Below, piece after piece: positions 1 to 8,560 of a stretch of 18,922 nucleotides of DNA. The notes beneath the pieces were generated by a model. It ran no database searches. It was given only the letters and a program-made list of their open reading frames with translations, and was not told where the DNA came from. Where the stretch lies: the NCBI GenBank assembly GCA_013042125.1, contig JABDQS010000067.1, positions 1-18,922 on the forward strand, written 5' to 3'. Every line of letters starts with the position of its first letter. Within the stretch, counting starts at the first letter, position 1. The stretch comes from Eudoraea sp. Its GTDB lineage: Bacteria > Bacteroidota > Bacteroidia > Flavobacteriales > Flavobacteriaceae. Position numbers and translations under genes: made by a program.

Positions 1-2064
1 CATCGTTTCCTCGATGATAAATTGACATTAGGTTTGCAAGCAACCCTGTCTCGTGTTAACGATGAGACTGCTCCCCTAAGTGGTGGCGCCGGATTCCGTG
101 GGGATATCCTTGGAGCCAGTTACTCGGCTAACCCAACCTGGGGTTCAAGTCCGAATTTCACCGATGGTGGAACGCAGATCAAGCCCGGGAATTATTTAGC
201 TAATACACAAAACGAAACTAATACCGACAGGATATTGATCAATGGTTCTATCGATTATAAGTTCACACCTGAACTTACCGGTAAAATCAATGTTGGTTAC
301 GATAAATCCGAAGGTGAAAACACCTCAGCGCTTTCCGGTAATTTGTTGAACTTCGACGGAGTTACAGGTATTGGTTTAGGATTTTATAACACTCTTCTCA
401 GGGAGAACCACTTATTGGAAGCTACTTTGAATTTCAAAAAAGATTTTGGCAACTCCAATATCGATGCCTTGGTAGGATATTCCTTCCAGGATTTCAATGT
501 TAGTGGAAGAAATTCACAAGGTCGTGGTTTCGGAACCAGCGATCTTAATCAAATGGGATCAGATCTTCGTGAGACTGTTAATAATGCAGGAAGAACCATA
601 GACGGTCAATTCCAACAGTATTATTATGGTGAAAACACTTCCGGTCTTATCGTGAATAGACTTCAGCCTATAGTGGTTGCCGGTGAAGATGTAGGATTTG
701 GTTTTAACAAATTGGTTAGAGCCATGACGGCAGACACCTTTAATAATACGGATGAATTACAGTCGTTCTTCGCACGTGTTAATTACTCATTGTCTAATAA
801 GTACCTATTTACAGCTACTGTAAGAGCGGATGGTTCTTCCAGGTTCGGTCCTGAAAACCAATATGGATACTTCCCTTCCGGTGCATTTGCCTGGAAACTT
901 AATGAAGAAGGATTTGTTGGCGATAATGTATCTACTTTAAAACTGCGTTTAAGTGGTGGTCTGGTAGGTAACCAGGAAGGTCTTGGGTACGGTAACTTTG
1001 TTGCCAGACAACGATTTGGCGGAATTGGAACTCAAACGAACCTAACGGTAAACCCAAGTGGTTTAGCCATTGTTGCGACAGATGTACCTGACCTTAAATG
1101 GGAAGAAACACTGAACCTGAACGTTGGTTTTGACTTTGGTTTTAATTCAGACAGATTATCAGGTAGTATCGATGTATATCGCAATGAAACAAATGACCTT
1201 TTACTGAGAACTCCTCCTGCAGCTCCTGCAGTAGATCCGTTCCAGTTTGGTAACGTAGATGCCACTATCCTTAACCAGGGTATTGAATTCGCCGTAGCCT
1301 ACGATTTTATACAGTCCGAGAATACTACATTCTCTGCTGCATTTAATATCGCATACAACGAGAATGAGGTTCAGGATTTTGCCAGTGCTATTAATACTGG
1401 TGAGATCAACGGACAGGGTCTTTCAGGTGCTTTCGCTCAGCGTTTTGAAGCCGGAAGATCATTATTCTCTTACTACATGGCCATCTTTGAAGGCTTTGAC
1501 AGCAACGGATTCCCTATATACCAGGACGTAGATGGAAACGGAGTTGGAGATCCTATCGCTGACCAGACCTTTGTTGGTGAGGACGCCTTACCGGATGTTA
1601 CATCTGGTTTATCGCTGAATTTCAGCACCGGCAACTGGGATGCTTCGGCTTATTTCTCAGGTCAGTTCGGATTCTCTGTATATAACAATACCCGAAATGG
1701 TTTCTTCACAGGAGGTGCTATCAACAACGCACGTAACGTTACTCAGGATGTAGTTACTTCCGGAGAGGATGGTGGTGCATCTGCAGATGTTTCTACAAGG
1801 TTCCTTGAAAAAGGTGATTTTGTTCGTCTTCAGAACGCAACCCTTGGGTACAATGTGCCTCTAACAGGAGACGGCCTATTCAAAACCTTAAGATTGTCAT
1901 TAACCGGTCAGAATTTATTCCTTATTACTGATTACTCTGGTCTTGATCCCGAAGTTACTGTTCCTACCGGTGACCTTGGTTCCGGAGTACCTACAAGAGG
2001 AATCGACTGGGCAGCATTCCCAAATCCAAGGACAATAACTTTCGGTCTTAATGCATCATTTTAA
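1..2064 (+). CDS. SusC/RagA-family TonB-linked outer membrane transporter, C-terminal part (5' end outside window)
   Basis: This is the C-terminal 687 residues of a SusC-like TonB-dependent transporter; full-length members are usually about 1,000 residues, so the signal peptide, carboxypeptidase-like domain and plug lie to the left. The frame is open from base 1 (HRFLDDKLTLG...), so the TTG at 22 is not the start. Family hallmarks are the barrel motif ADGSSRFGPENQYGYFPSG near in-window residues 276-294, the ALPDVTSGLSLNFSTGNW stretch from about residue 529, and a terminal beta-strand ending in Phe (TFGLNASF), typical of outer-membrane barrels. With SusD it forms a lidded channel that imports oligosaccharides or other large nutrients using TonB energy. 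The susD-like gene follows after 20 bp, so the two are surely co-transcribed. The substrate cannot be read from the sequence; the adjacent xylose genes make a pentose glycan possible. Confidence 0.95.
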   Translation, partial: HRFLDDKLTLGLQATLSRVNDETAPLSGGAGFRGDILGASYSANPTWGSSPNFTDGGTQIKPGNYLANTQNETNTDRILINGSIDYKFTPELTGKINVGYDKSEGENTSALSGNLLNFDGVTGIGLGFYNTLLRENHLLEATLNFKKDFGNSNIDALVGYSFQDFNVSGRNSQGRGFGTSDLNQMGSDLRETVNNAGRTIDGQFQQYYYGENTSGLIVNRLQPIVVAGEDVGFGFNKLVRAMTADTFNNTDELQSFFARVNYSLSNKYLFTATVRADGSSRFGPENQYGYFPSGAFAWKLNEEGFVGDNVSTLKLRLSGGLVGNQEGLGYGNFVARQRFGGIGTQTNLTVNPSGLAIVATDVPDLKWEETLNLNVGFDFGFNSDRLSGSIDVYRNETNDLLLRTPPAAPAVDPFQFGNVDATILNQGIEFAVAYDFIQSENTTFSAAFNIAYNENEVQDFASAINTGEINGQGLSGAFAQRFEAGRSLFSYYMAIFEGFDSNGFPIYQDVDGNGVGDPIADQTFVGEDALPDVTSGLSLNFSTGNWDASAYFSGQFGFSVYNNTRNGFFTGGAINNARNVTQDVVTSGEDGGASADVSTRFLEKGDFVRLQNATLGYNVPLTGDGLFKTLRLSLTGQNLFLITDYSGLDPEVTVPTGDLGSGVPTRGIDWAAFPNPRTITFGLNASF

Positions 2065-2084
2065 TTAAAAAAAAGTTGAAAATC

Positions 2085-3707
2085 ATGAAAAGAATTCAAA
2101 TCAAAATTTATTTACTCACACTTGCTTCATTGGTAGGACTAACAGCTTGTACCAATCTGGAGATCGAAGAAACTGATTCTATTATCAGTGAAGGCTTCCA
2201 GGGACTTGCGGATCCTTCCTCTGCGATAGACGGACTCTACAGTAGTGTAGGAGGACAGTATGGAGATCAGGCAAATTTCTTTGCCTTACAGGAGGTGACA
2301 ACAGATGCAGCCTTAGTTCCCACAAGAGGAACAGACTGGGGTGATAACGGCCTTTGGAGAGTTTTGCATAACCATGCATGGAATTCAGAACACGCCTTTA
2401 TCGGAACCGTTTGGAACCAATTTAATGCTAATCAGTTACAGGCTTCACAAGTTCTGGACTCAAGGAGTAACCCATCTGCCCAAAATATTGGAGATGCAAG
2501 TTTTCTTAGAGCTTTCAGTATGTGGATTATTTTAGACAACTATGGGCAAATTCCATTTAGGGATACCTCACTTCCATCTTCAACTTTACCGGAAGTAATT
2601 ACAGGTCAGGCTGCTGTCGATTTTATCCTCGCAGATCTTGATCAGGCCATAGCTAATTTACCGACCGTTGCACCACTGAGTAGTGACCTCGGAAGAGGAA
2701 GCAAAGCAGCGGCACGTTATCTGAAGGCTAAGGTGCTTTTGAACAAGCATATTTACCTCGGCGGAAGTCCTGATTCAGGAGACATGAATGAAGTAGTTTC
2801 TTTGGTAGATCAAATTGCAGCTGATGGTTTCGGACTTGAAGCTGGTTACTTCGATCTATTCAGGGATCCTGCTGATACAGGCGGAAATACTGAAACCATC
2901 TGGTCCTTATCAGCATTGGCAACTGGGAACAGAATCTTTAACGGCCTTCATTACAATTCAACTGCTATTGGCGGTGGAGGATGGAACGGATTTAGTACCC
3001 TTGCCGAATACTACGATTTGTACGAAGGTGATCCTAATAGCAATGAACTTGATGCAAATGGTGATCCTGCAGACGGACAAGAAGAACGAAGAGGAGGAGT
3101 GCCTCTTGCAGGTAGTACATTTACAGGAGAAGCAGGCACTACTGATAACGGTGGGCTGGTAGACGGTTCCAACGTAGGTTTTGGATATCTGGTTGGGCAA
3201 CAATACGCTTTAGATGGTACACCATTGACAGACAGAGCCGGAGCACCCTTAACTTTCAAAAGAGATTTTGTTGATGGGCAAGGTGCATCTAGTTTTATCA
3301 ATAACGATGAGACCACTGGTATTCGTGTTATGAAATACAACCCAAGATATGGTGGTGGATTTGCCAGTCACGAAGTAATATTCAGATATGCTGATGCACA
3401 TTTGATGAAAGCGGAAGCCATGTTGCGCTCTGGCGGTGATGCTACTGCTATGGTAAACGAACTACGGGTACTTAGGGGAGCAACTCCACTGGGAACTGTA
3501 GGAGAACAGCAACTGATCGATGAAAGAGGTCGTGAGTTGTATCAGGAAGTATGGAGAAGGAATGACCTTATCCGTTTCGGACAATTTACACGGGATTGGT
3601 TATTTAAAGAATCCGCAGAAATTGGAAACACAAGTCGTCATTTGTTCCCAATTCCTCCAACTCAATTGTTGGCGAACCCTAACTTAGTACAAAACCCGGG
3701 ATACTAA
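2085..3707 (+). CDS. SusD/RagB-family nutrient-binding outer membrane lipoprotein
   Basis: A complete SusD-like lipoprotein of 540 residues, the usual family size. It caps the SusC channel on the cell surface and captures the ligand. The ATG at 2085 is preferred over the in-frame TTG at 2076 because it opens directly on a lipoprotein signal peptide: basic MKRIQIK, a hydrophobic core, and lipobox LTAC with the acylated Cys at residue 22. SusD features seen are the helical YLKAKVLLNKHIY segment, RGRELYQEVWRRNDLIRFG near residues 480-500, and the C-terminal FPIPPTQL...NPNLVQNPGY. An Asp/Gly-rich stretch (ELDANGDPADGQEE, about residues 320-335) may be a surface loop or metal site. No Shine-Dalgarno is visible, as is normal in Bacteroidota; the leader is A-rich. 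It is the last gene of its transcript, followed by a strong terminator. Confidence 0.95.
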   Translation: MKRIQIKIYLLTLASLVGLTACTNLEIEETDSIISEGFQGLADPSSAIDGLYSSVGGQYGDQANFFALQEVTTDAALVPTRGTDWGDNGLWRVLHNHAWNSEHAFIGTVWNQFNANQLQASQVLDSRSNPSAQNIGDASFLRAFSMWIILDNYGQIPFRDTSLPSSTLPEVITGQAAVDFILADLDQAIANLPTVAPLSSDLGRGSKAAARYLKAKVLLNKHIYLGGSPDSGDMNEVVSLVDQIAADGFGLEAGYFDLFRDPADTGGNTETIWSLSALATGNRIFNGLHYNSTAIGGGGWNGFSTLAEYYDLYEGDPNSNELDANGDPADGQEERRGGVPLAGSTFTGEAGTTDNGGLVDGSNVGFGYLVGQQYALDGTPLTDRAGAPLTFKRDFVDGQGASSFINNDETTGIRVMKYNPRYGGGFASHEVIFRYADAHLMKAEAMLRSGGDATAMVNELRVLRGATPLGTVGEQQLIDERGRELYQEVWRRNDLIRFGQFTRDWLFKESAEIGNTSRHLFPIPPTQLLANPNLVQNPGY

Positions 3708-3729
3708 TCCCTGAGAACATACTAATAAG

Positions 3730-3757
3730 AACCCCGGTCACAGACCGGGGTTTTTTT
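3730..3757 (+). terminator. Rho-independent terminator of the susCD transcript
   Basis: A GC-rich inverted repeat ACCCCGGTC / GACCGGGGT (3731-3739 and 3743-3751) with a three-base ACA loop is followed by an uninterrupted T run to 3757. It lies 23 bp after the susD stop codon. It separates SusCD transcription from xylBA, so xylBA probably needs its own promoter. Confidence 0.92.
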
Positions 3758-3800
3758 ATGTTCTGTTTTTCTATTACGTACTATTGATGTGACAATTTCT

Positions 3801-3832
3801 TTTGTAGGTATTCCTGGAATACCCTACCTTAA
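3801..3832 (+). promoter_or_regulatory. Predicted xylBA promoter with a palindromic operator in its spacer
   Basis: TTTG at 3801-3804 and TACCTTAA at 3825-3832 fit the Bacteroidota primary-sigma promoter pattern (TTTG, 19-21 bp spacer, TAnnTTTG), with a 20-bp spacer and two mismatches in the second element. Transcription would start about 15-20 bp before the xylB ATG. A perfect inverted repeat GGTATTCC-T-GGAATACC (3807-3823) occupies nearly the whole spacer. The symmetry extends outward as GTAG...CTAC with one extra C on the right. A bound regulator there would block RNA polymerase, so a sugar-responsive repressor operator is likely. The promoter match is moderate; the palindrome is seen directly. 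The rest of the 148-bp gap (3708-3855) holds only the susCD terminator and AT-rich sequence. Confidence 0.5.
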
Positions 3833-3855
3833 CTATCCATGCGCACCTTCACTAG

Positions 3856-5328
3856 ATGTACTATATAGGATATGATATTGGAAGTTCCTCTATTAAAGTG
3901 GCCCTTGTACATATGGCCACTGGCAGGGTTGTAGGTGTTCAAAAAGAACCGTCCGGTGAAATGTCCATTCTTGCACCTAAAACCAATTGGGCAGAACAAG
4001 ACCAGGAAGATTGGTGGAAACACCTTTGCTCGGCAACCAAAAGCTTACTAACTGCACATTCCATTGATAAAAAAGATATCCTTGGTATTGGCATTTCGTA
4101 TCAAATGCATGGCCTGGTATTGATTGACAACGAAGGGAATTCCCTGCGTAATGCTATCATTTGGTGCGATAGCAGAGCCGTTAATATTGGAAAGGATGCC
4201 CTGAGAAACATCGGCAGTGAAAAATGTTCAACGCAACTATTAAATGCTCCAGGAAATTTTACGGCCTCAAAGCTTAAATGGGTAAAAGAAAATGAACCGG
4301 CTTTATTCAAGAAAATTTACAAGGCCATGCTTCCCGGAGATTATATTGCATTCAAATTAAGTGACAAGGTAGCTACTACCCTACCCGGTTTAACGGAAGG
4401 GATCTTTTGGGATTTTAAGGATCAGAAGATCGCGGATTGGTTGCTAACTTATTACTGTCTTACCAAGGATCACCTCCCGGAAGTTGTTCCAACATTCGGG
4501 CATCAGGGAACAGTATCTGCCAGAGCTGCTGCTGAAACTGGTTTGGCCAAAGAAACGCCTATACTTTACAGGGCCGGGGATCAACCAAACAATGCATTGT
4601 CACTCAACGTCTTTCATCCCGGTGAAATAGCTATGACCGGTGGAACCTCCGGAGTTATTTATGCGATAAGTGATTCCCTTAAAAGCAAGGAGATCTCCAG
4701 GATCAATAATTTTGCCCACGTCAACTATTCATTGAAAAAACCTGTTCTGGGCAAACTACTATGTATCAACGGAGCAGGAATACAATACCGTTGGCTACGA
4801 GAGAACCTGAAAGTAGAAACTTATGATGAAATGAATACACTGGCCAATACAGTGCCTGTTGGTTGTGATGGTCTGTTACTTCTGCCATTTGGTAATGGGG
4901 CAGAGCGAATGTTGAATAACAAAAACATTGGAGGACAGATATTACATCTCGATCTTAATCTTCACACAAAAGCACATTTGTGCAGGGCTGCCTTAGAAGG
5001 TATAGCGTTTGCCTTTGTGTATGGAATGGAGATCTTAATTGGTGAAGGTCTTCAACCAAAGATTATCAGGGCCGGTAATGATAATTTATTTCAATCTGAA
5101 ATATTCTCCAACACCATATGTACACTTATAGGCTATCCCATAGAATTATACAATACCACCGGGGCCGTAGGTGCCGCCAGAGCTTGTACATTACATGATG
5201 GAGATCTCAAGGCATTTAGCGATACCCTGCTAAGCAATGACTACTTACGTACATTTAATCCTCTGAAGGAAACAAAACCATATGAGGAAGCATATCAAAA
5301 TTGGAAAGAAATTGTAAACAAAGGATAA
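3856..5328 (+). CDS. xylB: Xylulokinase, FGGY carbohydrate kinase
   Basis: Phosphorylates D-xylulose to D-xylulose 5-phosphate with ATP in the cytoplasm, feeding the pentose phosphate pathway. The protein has 490 residues, the normal FGGY length. The N-terminal actin-like ATPase fold opens with [10 protein letters not shown] (residues 5-14). QMHGLVLID and IIWCDSRA follow, as in xylulokinases. The likely catalytic base is Asp242 in [17 protein letters not shown] at 261-266 is the second nucleotide-binding loop. The C-terminal [13 protein letters not shown] and [11 protein letters not shown] stretches match the Bacteroidota xylulokinase subgroup as I know it, which carries AGNDN where proteobacterial enzymes have GGGAKS. 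The ATG at 3856 has no competing upstream start. xylA begins 10 bp downstream, so the pair is one operon. Another FGGY substrate is possible, but the xylA linkage argues strongly for xylulose. Confidence 0.93.
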   Translation: MYYIGYDIGSSSIKVALVHMATGRVVGVQKEPSGEMSILAPKTNWAEQDQEDWWKHLCSATKSLLTAHSIDKKDILGIGISYQMHGLVLIDNEGNSLRNAIIWCDSRAVNIGKDALRNIGSEKCSTQLLNAPGNFTASKLKWVKENEPALFKKIYKAMLPGDYIAFKLSDKVATTLPGLTEGIFWDFKDQKIADWLLTYYCLTKDHLPEVVPTFGHQGTVSARAAAETGLAKETPILYRAGDQPNNALSLNVFHPGEIAMTGGTSGVIYAISDSLKSKEISRINNFAHVNYSLKKPVLGKLLCINGAGIQYRWLRENLKVETYDEMNTLANTVPVGCDGLLLLPFGNGAERMLNNKNIGGQILHLDLNLHTKAHLCRAALEGIAFAFVYGMEILIGEGLQPKIIRAGNDNLFQSEIFSNTICTLIGYPIELYNTTGAVGAARACTLHDGDLKAFSDTLLSNDYLRTFNPLKETKPYEEAYQNWKEIVNKG

Positions 5329-5338
5329 AAATAACAGT

Positions 5339-6664
5339 ATGGCACTTTTAGGCACTAAAGAATACTACAAAGGAATAGGCGACATACATTTTGAAGGAAA
5401 AGGATCAGACAATCCACTGGCCTTTAAATATTACAACCCTGAACAACTAGTTGCAGGTAAGAGCATGCAGGAACATTTTAAGTTTGCCGTGGCCTATTGG
5501 CACTCCTTCTGTGGCCAGGGCTCCGACCCGTTTGGAGCAGGTACCCAAACTTTTCCATGGGACCTTCCTTCAGATCCCTTTGAAGCCGCCAGGGCAAAAG
5601 CAGATGCTGCCTTTGAATTCATCACTAAAATGGGATTCAATTATTTCTGCTTCCATGATTTTGATCTTATTCAGGAAGGGAGATCACTCAAGGAATCAGA
5701 AGACAGACTTAACGCTATTGTCTCCTATATTAAAGAGAAACAACAAGCCTCCGGAGTAAAACTCCTGTGGGGTACAGCAAACTGTTTTTCGCATCCACGA
5801 TATATGAATGGGGCCGCTACCAATCCCGACTTTAATGTAGTTTCGAGAGCAGGAGCACAGATTAAACTGGCCCTGGATGCCACGATGGAATTACATGGTG
5901 AAAATTATGTTTTCTGGGGCGGCAGGGAAGGTTATATGTCCCTGCTGAATACGGATATGAAACGAGAATTGGATCATATGGGTCAATTCCTGGGGATGGC
6001 CAGAGACTATGCGCGGAAACAGGGGTTTAAGGGCAACTTTTTTATTGAACCCAAGCCAATGGAACCCATGAAGCATCAATACGATTTTGATGCCGCTACC
6101 GTGATCGGTTTTTTACATCAATACGATCTTCAGGATGATTTTAAATTGAATTTAGAATTTAATCATGCCACCCTCGCCAACCATACTATGCAACACGAAA
6201 TGGCGGTGGCTGCCTCTCATGACATGCTGGGAAGTCTGGATGCGAACAGAGGCGATTATCAGAATGGCTGGGACACAGATCAGTTCCCCAACAATCTCTA
6301 CGAAGTAACCGAGGCCATGCTAATATTTTTAAAAGCAGGTGGCCTGCGGGGAGGTGGGATTAATTTCGATGCTAAAATCAGAAGGAATTCAACGGATATA
6401 GATGATCTCTTTCACGCCCATATTGGTGGCGCAGATACTTTTGCAAGAGCTCTGTTGGCGGCAGATAGAATACTTTCTAATTCTCCGTATTTACAGCTGA
6501 GAAAAGATAGATATACCTCTTTTGATTCCGGGAAAGGAAAAGAATTCGAAAATGGAAAATTAGATTTAGAGGACCTGTATAAACTGTCCCTTCAGGCAGA
6601 TGAATTACCACGTCTAAGCGGAAAACAAGAATTGCTGGAAAATATACTCAATCAGCATATCTAG
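5339..6664 (+). CDS. xylA: Xylose isomerase
   Basis: Interconverts D-xylose and D-xylulose (and D-glucose and fructose) using two divalent metal ions; cytoplasmic TIM barrel. At 441 residues it is the long class II form, the size expected for Bacteroidota. All expected catalytic and metal residues are present at a constant +5 offset from the E. coli numbering: His106 and Asp109 in CFHDFDL, Glu237 in FIEPKPMEP, Glu273 and His276 in NLEFNHATL, Asp301 in GSLDANRGD, Asp312 and Asp314 in WDTDQFP, and Asp344 in NFDAKIRR. The more usual EVNHATLAGHTF is here [12 protein letters not shown], a small variation next to the metal ligands. AAAGGA at the end of xylB (5320-5325) could act as a distant ribosome site, but coupling to xylB translation is more likely. 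An intact enzyme is expected. Confidence 0.97.
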   Translation: MALLGTKEYYKGIGDIHFEGKGSDNPLAFKYYNPEQLVAGKSMQEHFKFAVAYWHSFCGQGSDPFGAGTQTFPWDLPSDPFEAARAKADAAFEFITKMGFNYFCFHDFDLIQEGRSLKESEDRLNAIVSYIKEKQQASGVKLLWGTANCFSHPRYMNGAATNPDFNVVSRAGAQIKLALDATMELHGENYVFWGGREGYMSLLNTDMKRELDHMGQFLGMARDYARKQGFKGNFFIEPKPMEPMKHQYDFDAATVIGFLHQYDLQDDFKLNLEFNHATLANHTMQHEMAVAASHDMLGSLDANRGDYQNGWDTDQFPNNLYEVTEAMLIFLKAGGLRGGGINFDAKIRRNSTDIDDLFHAHIGGADTFARALLAADRILSNSPYLQLRKDRYTSFDSGKGKEFENGKLDLEDLYKLSLQADELPRLSGKQELLENILNQHI

Positions 6665-6684
6665 CTACATTTGAATTAAAATAA

Positions 6685-6718
6685 AAGCCCGTCCTTCACT
6701 ATGTGCTAGACGGGTTTA
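6685..6718. terminator. Probable bidirectional terminator between xylA and the symporter gene
   Basis: CCCGTC (6688-6693) pairs with GACGGG (6709-6714), and the stem extends by weak AAG/TTT pairs. The 15-base loop can form a small inner CAC/GTG stem around TAT. On the plus strand the stem is followed by TTTATC, and on the minus strand by CTTTTATTTTAA, so it can end both convergent transcripts. The 62-bp gap 6665-6726 holds nothing else. The T tracts are short, so efficiency is uncertain. Confidence 0.7.
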
Positions 6719-6726
6719 TCATTGAA

Positions 6727-8379
6727 TTATTTTGCAAAATAGATATAAATGCCCACCACGATGATCACGATAATCATTCCGAACTGTTTCACGTATTTAA
6801 ATGGCGTAATTTCTACCTGTTCAGTGTATTCCTGAACATAAGCGGTTGCTCTGGGCTTTAATTTTCCGATCAGAAGCATTAAAGCAATATTTGCCACAAA
6901 CAAAATAGCCATCACATGTAAATAATGTGGATAGGCATCTGCCTCAACCAAAGCTAATTCCGCTGAGTCCGTTATTCCCGAAGCCTTTGCTTCTTCAAGG
7001 GCAGAACTTACCAACCTTGGCTCCAAAATAAACTGAGATATAATATAAAGTACAGAGCCTGAGATAATACCTATCTTGGCTGCAATTGCAGGCACTCTTT
7101 TGGTAGTGTACCCAATGACAATGATCGTTAAGATCGGGATACTGTAGATTCCGTTTATTTCCTGCAAATAATCGAACAAACTTCCTGCATTTGCGATCAT
7201 TGGTGCAATAAACATGGCGGCCAGGGCCAAACAAACCCCAAATATTTTACCATACTTCACTACCGTCTTTTCCGGTGCTTCCTTATTGATATGCTGTTTA
7301 TAAATATCTATCCCAAACAGGGTTACCGAGCTATTGAGCACACTATTGAAGGAACTCAAAATGGCACCAAAGAGAACCGCAGCAAAAAAACCAATCAATG
7401 GTTTGGGCAATACGGCACGCACAAGTTCTGGGTAGGCAAGATCGCTCGATGCCAGGCCACCGTCAAAATAATGGTAGGCTATCATACCGGGTAATACCAA
7501 TATCAACGGACCTAAGATCTTTAAAAATGAGGCCAGCAGGAGTCCTTTCTGGCCTTCAGCTAAATTCTTGGCTGCCAGTGCCCGTTGGATGATCTGTTGG
7601 TTGGTACCCCAATAAAAAAGTTGTACCAGCATCATTCCTGTAAATATGGTAGAGAAAGGCACTTCTTGCCCTGCCTCTCCTGTAGAATCGAATCGTTCCG
7701 GGTTTGTTGCCATTAGTGTATCCAGCCCGGCAATAACACTGCCATCCCCAATGGCCATTAACCCAAAGACAGGGATCAGAATTCCTCCTACAATAAGTCC
7801 TATGGCATTGATACTATCAGAAACAGCTACGGCCTTTAACCCTCCAAAAACAGCATAAATAGACCCTATGATCCCTATTCCCCAGATACAAATAACTAAG
7901 GCGGTTTTATCCGACACATTCAAAAGTTCCGGAACATTGAACATTCCACTAATGGCGACCGATCCGGAATACAGAATTACGGGAAGTAAAACTACAACAT
8001 AACCTGTGAGAAAAAGAGCTGAGGTAATGGTCTTGGTGGAAACATCGAACCGTTTTGAAAGGAATTGCGGAACTGTTGTGAGCCCTCCCTTAAGATATCG
8101 CGGTAAAAGAAAAACAGCCGTAACAACAATAGCTATGGCTGCCAATGTTTCCCATGCCATGACAGATAACCCATCCTTATAAGCACTACCATTAAGCCCT
8201 ACTATTTGTTCAGTAGAGAGATTGGTTAAAAGGAGTGATCCTGCAATAACGCCGGCAGTAAGACTTCTTCCTCCCAGAAAATAGCCGTCTGAAGAGGTTT
8301 CATCGGTTGTCCTTGTTGCAAAATATGAAATGATGGCTACCATGGCGGTAAAGCCAACAAAGGATAAAATTCCTATCAT
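6727..8379 (-). CDS. Sodium:solute symporter (SSF/SLC5 family), vSGLT-like, probable xylose or hexose transporter
   Basis: An inner-membrane sugar transporter of 550 residues, strongly hydrophobic along its length and of a size fitting the 14-helix vSGLT fold. The family signature YWGTNQQIIQRALAAKNLAEG lies at residues 256-275, followed by QKGLLLASFLK and a hydrophobic LVLPG helix. Using vSGLT numbering from memory, the sugar contacts Asn64, Gln69, Glu88, Tyr263, Lys294 and Gln428 correspond to Asn53, Gln58, Glu77, Tyr256, Lys287 and Gln406. The sodium-site serines 364/365 correspond to Ser342/Ser343. The vSGLT Asn260 position is Gln253 here, which may shift specificity. The gene converges on xylBA and is divergent from the propeller operon. 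Next to xylBA, D-xylose is the natural guess, but glucose, galactose or another sugar cannot be excluded. The ATG at 8379 starts directly on the first membrane helix. Confidence 0.9.
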   Translation of the reverse strand: MIGILSFVGFTAMVAIISYFATRTTDETSSDGYFLGGRSLTAGVIAGSLLLTNLSTEQIVGLNGSAYKDGLSVMAWETLAAIAIVVTAVFLLPRYLKGGLTTVPQFLSKRFDVSTKTITSALFLTGYVVVLLPVILYSGSVAISGMFNVPELLNVSDKTALVICIWGIGIIGSIYAVFGGLKAVAVSDSINAIGLIVGGILIPVFGLMAIGDGSVIAGLDTLMATNPERFDSTGEAGQEVPFSTIFTGMMLVQLFYWGTNQQIIQRALAAKNLAEGQKGLLLASFLKILGPLILVLPGMIAYHYFDGGLASSDLAYPELVRAVLPKPLIGFFAAVLFGAILSSFNSVLNSSVTLFGIDIYKQHINKEAPEKTVVKYGKIFGVCLALAAMFIAPMIANAGSLFDYLQEINGIYSIPILTIIVIGYTTKRVPAIAAKIGIISGSVLYIISQFILEPRLVSSALEEAKASGITDSAELALVEADAYPHYLHVMAILFVANIALMLLIGKLKPRATAYVQEYTEQVEITPFKYVKQFGMIIVIIVVGIYIYFAK

Positions 8380-8560
8380 CTTAGAGGTTAGTTTGTTATT
8401 TTGTTTCCCTAAATATATTGGATTATTTGCAAACTACTCCCGGTAAGCTATATTATTCGGTTTTTTATAATTATAATATACATTGTTTAACAAAAACATT
8501 AGGATAGCTTATTTCCATCTTCCTCCCAGATTAAGTATCTTGTGGCCCTCTTTCAGAAGC
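8380..8560. promoter_or_regulatory. Divergent control region between the symporter and the propeller-lipoprotein operon
   Basis: This AT-rich 181-bp gap must carry promoters for both directions. On the plus strand, TTTG (8426-8429), a 21-bp spacer and TATTATTC (8451-8458) make a weak match to the Bacteroidota promoter pattern. A second weak candidate is TTTC (8512-8515), 20 bp, TATCTTGT (8536-8543), ending only 17 bp before the ATG at 8561. I found no convincing minus-strand promoter. A perfect 12-bp AT palindrome TTATAATTATAA lies at 8465-8476, and TTGTT-T-AACAA at 8483-8493; both could be chance in such AT-rich DNA. The xylBA palindrome is not repeated here. Confidence 0.35.

Noticed and set aside
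1032..1265. Minus-strand frame of 77 residues within the SusC-like gene
   Set aside because: Shadow of the SusC coding frame with no independent evidence.
2076..2084. TTG start for the SusD-like protein
   Set aside because: ATG 2085 gives a normal lipoprotein signal peptide; the TTG adds only three residues and is a rarer start.
2815..3162. Plus-strand frame of 115 residues overlapping the SusD-like gene
   Set aside because: It is out of frame within a well-supported gene, starts without a signal and resembles no family.
8444..8511. Inverted pair TAAGCTAT (8444-8451) and ATAGCTTA (8504-8511) in the divergent control region
   Set aside because: An 8-bp match at any distance within 181 AT-rich bases is expected by chance in roughly one region in four; no further support.
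8483..8560. N-terminal extension of paralog 1 from TTG 8483
   Set aside because: It would place 26 residues before a complete lipoprotein signal peptide that begins at ATG 8561.
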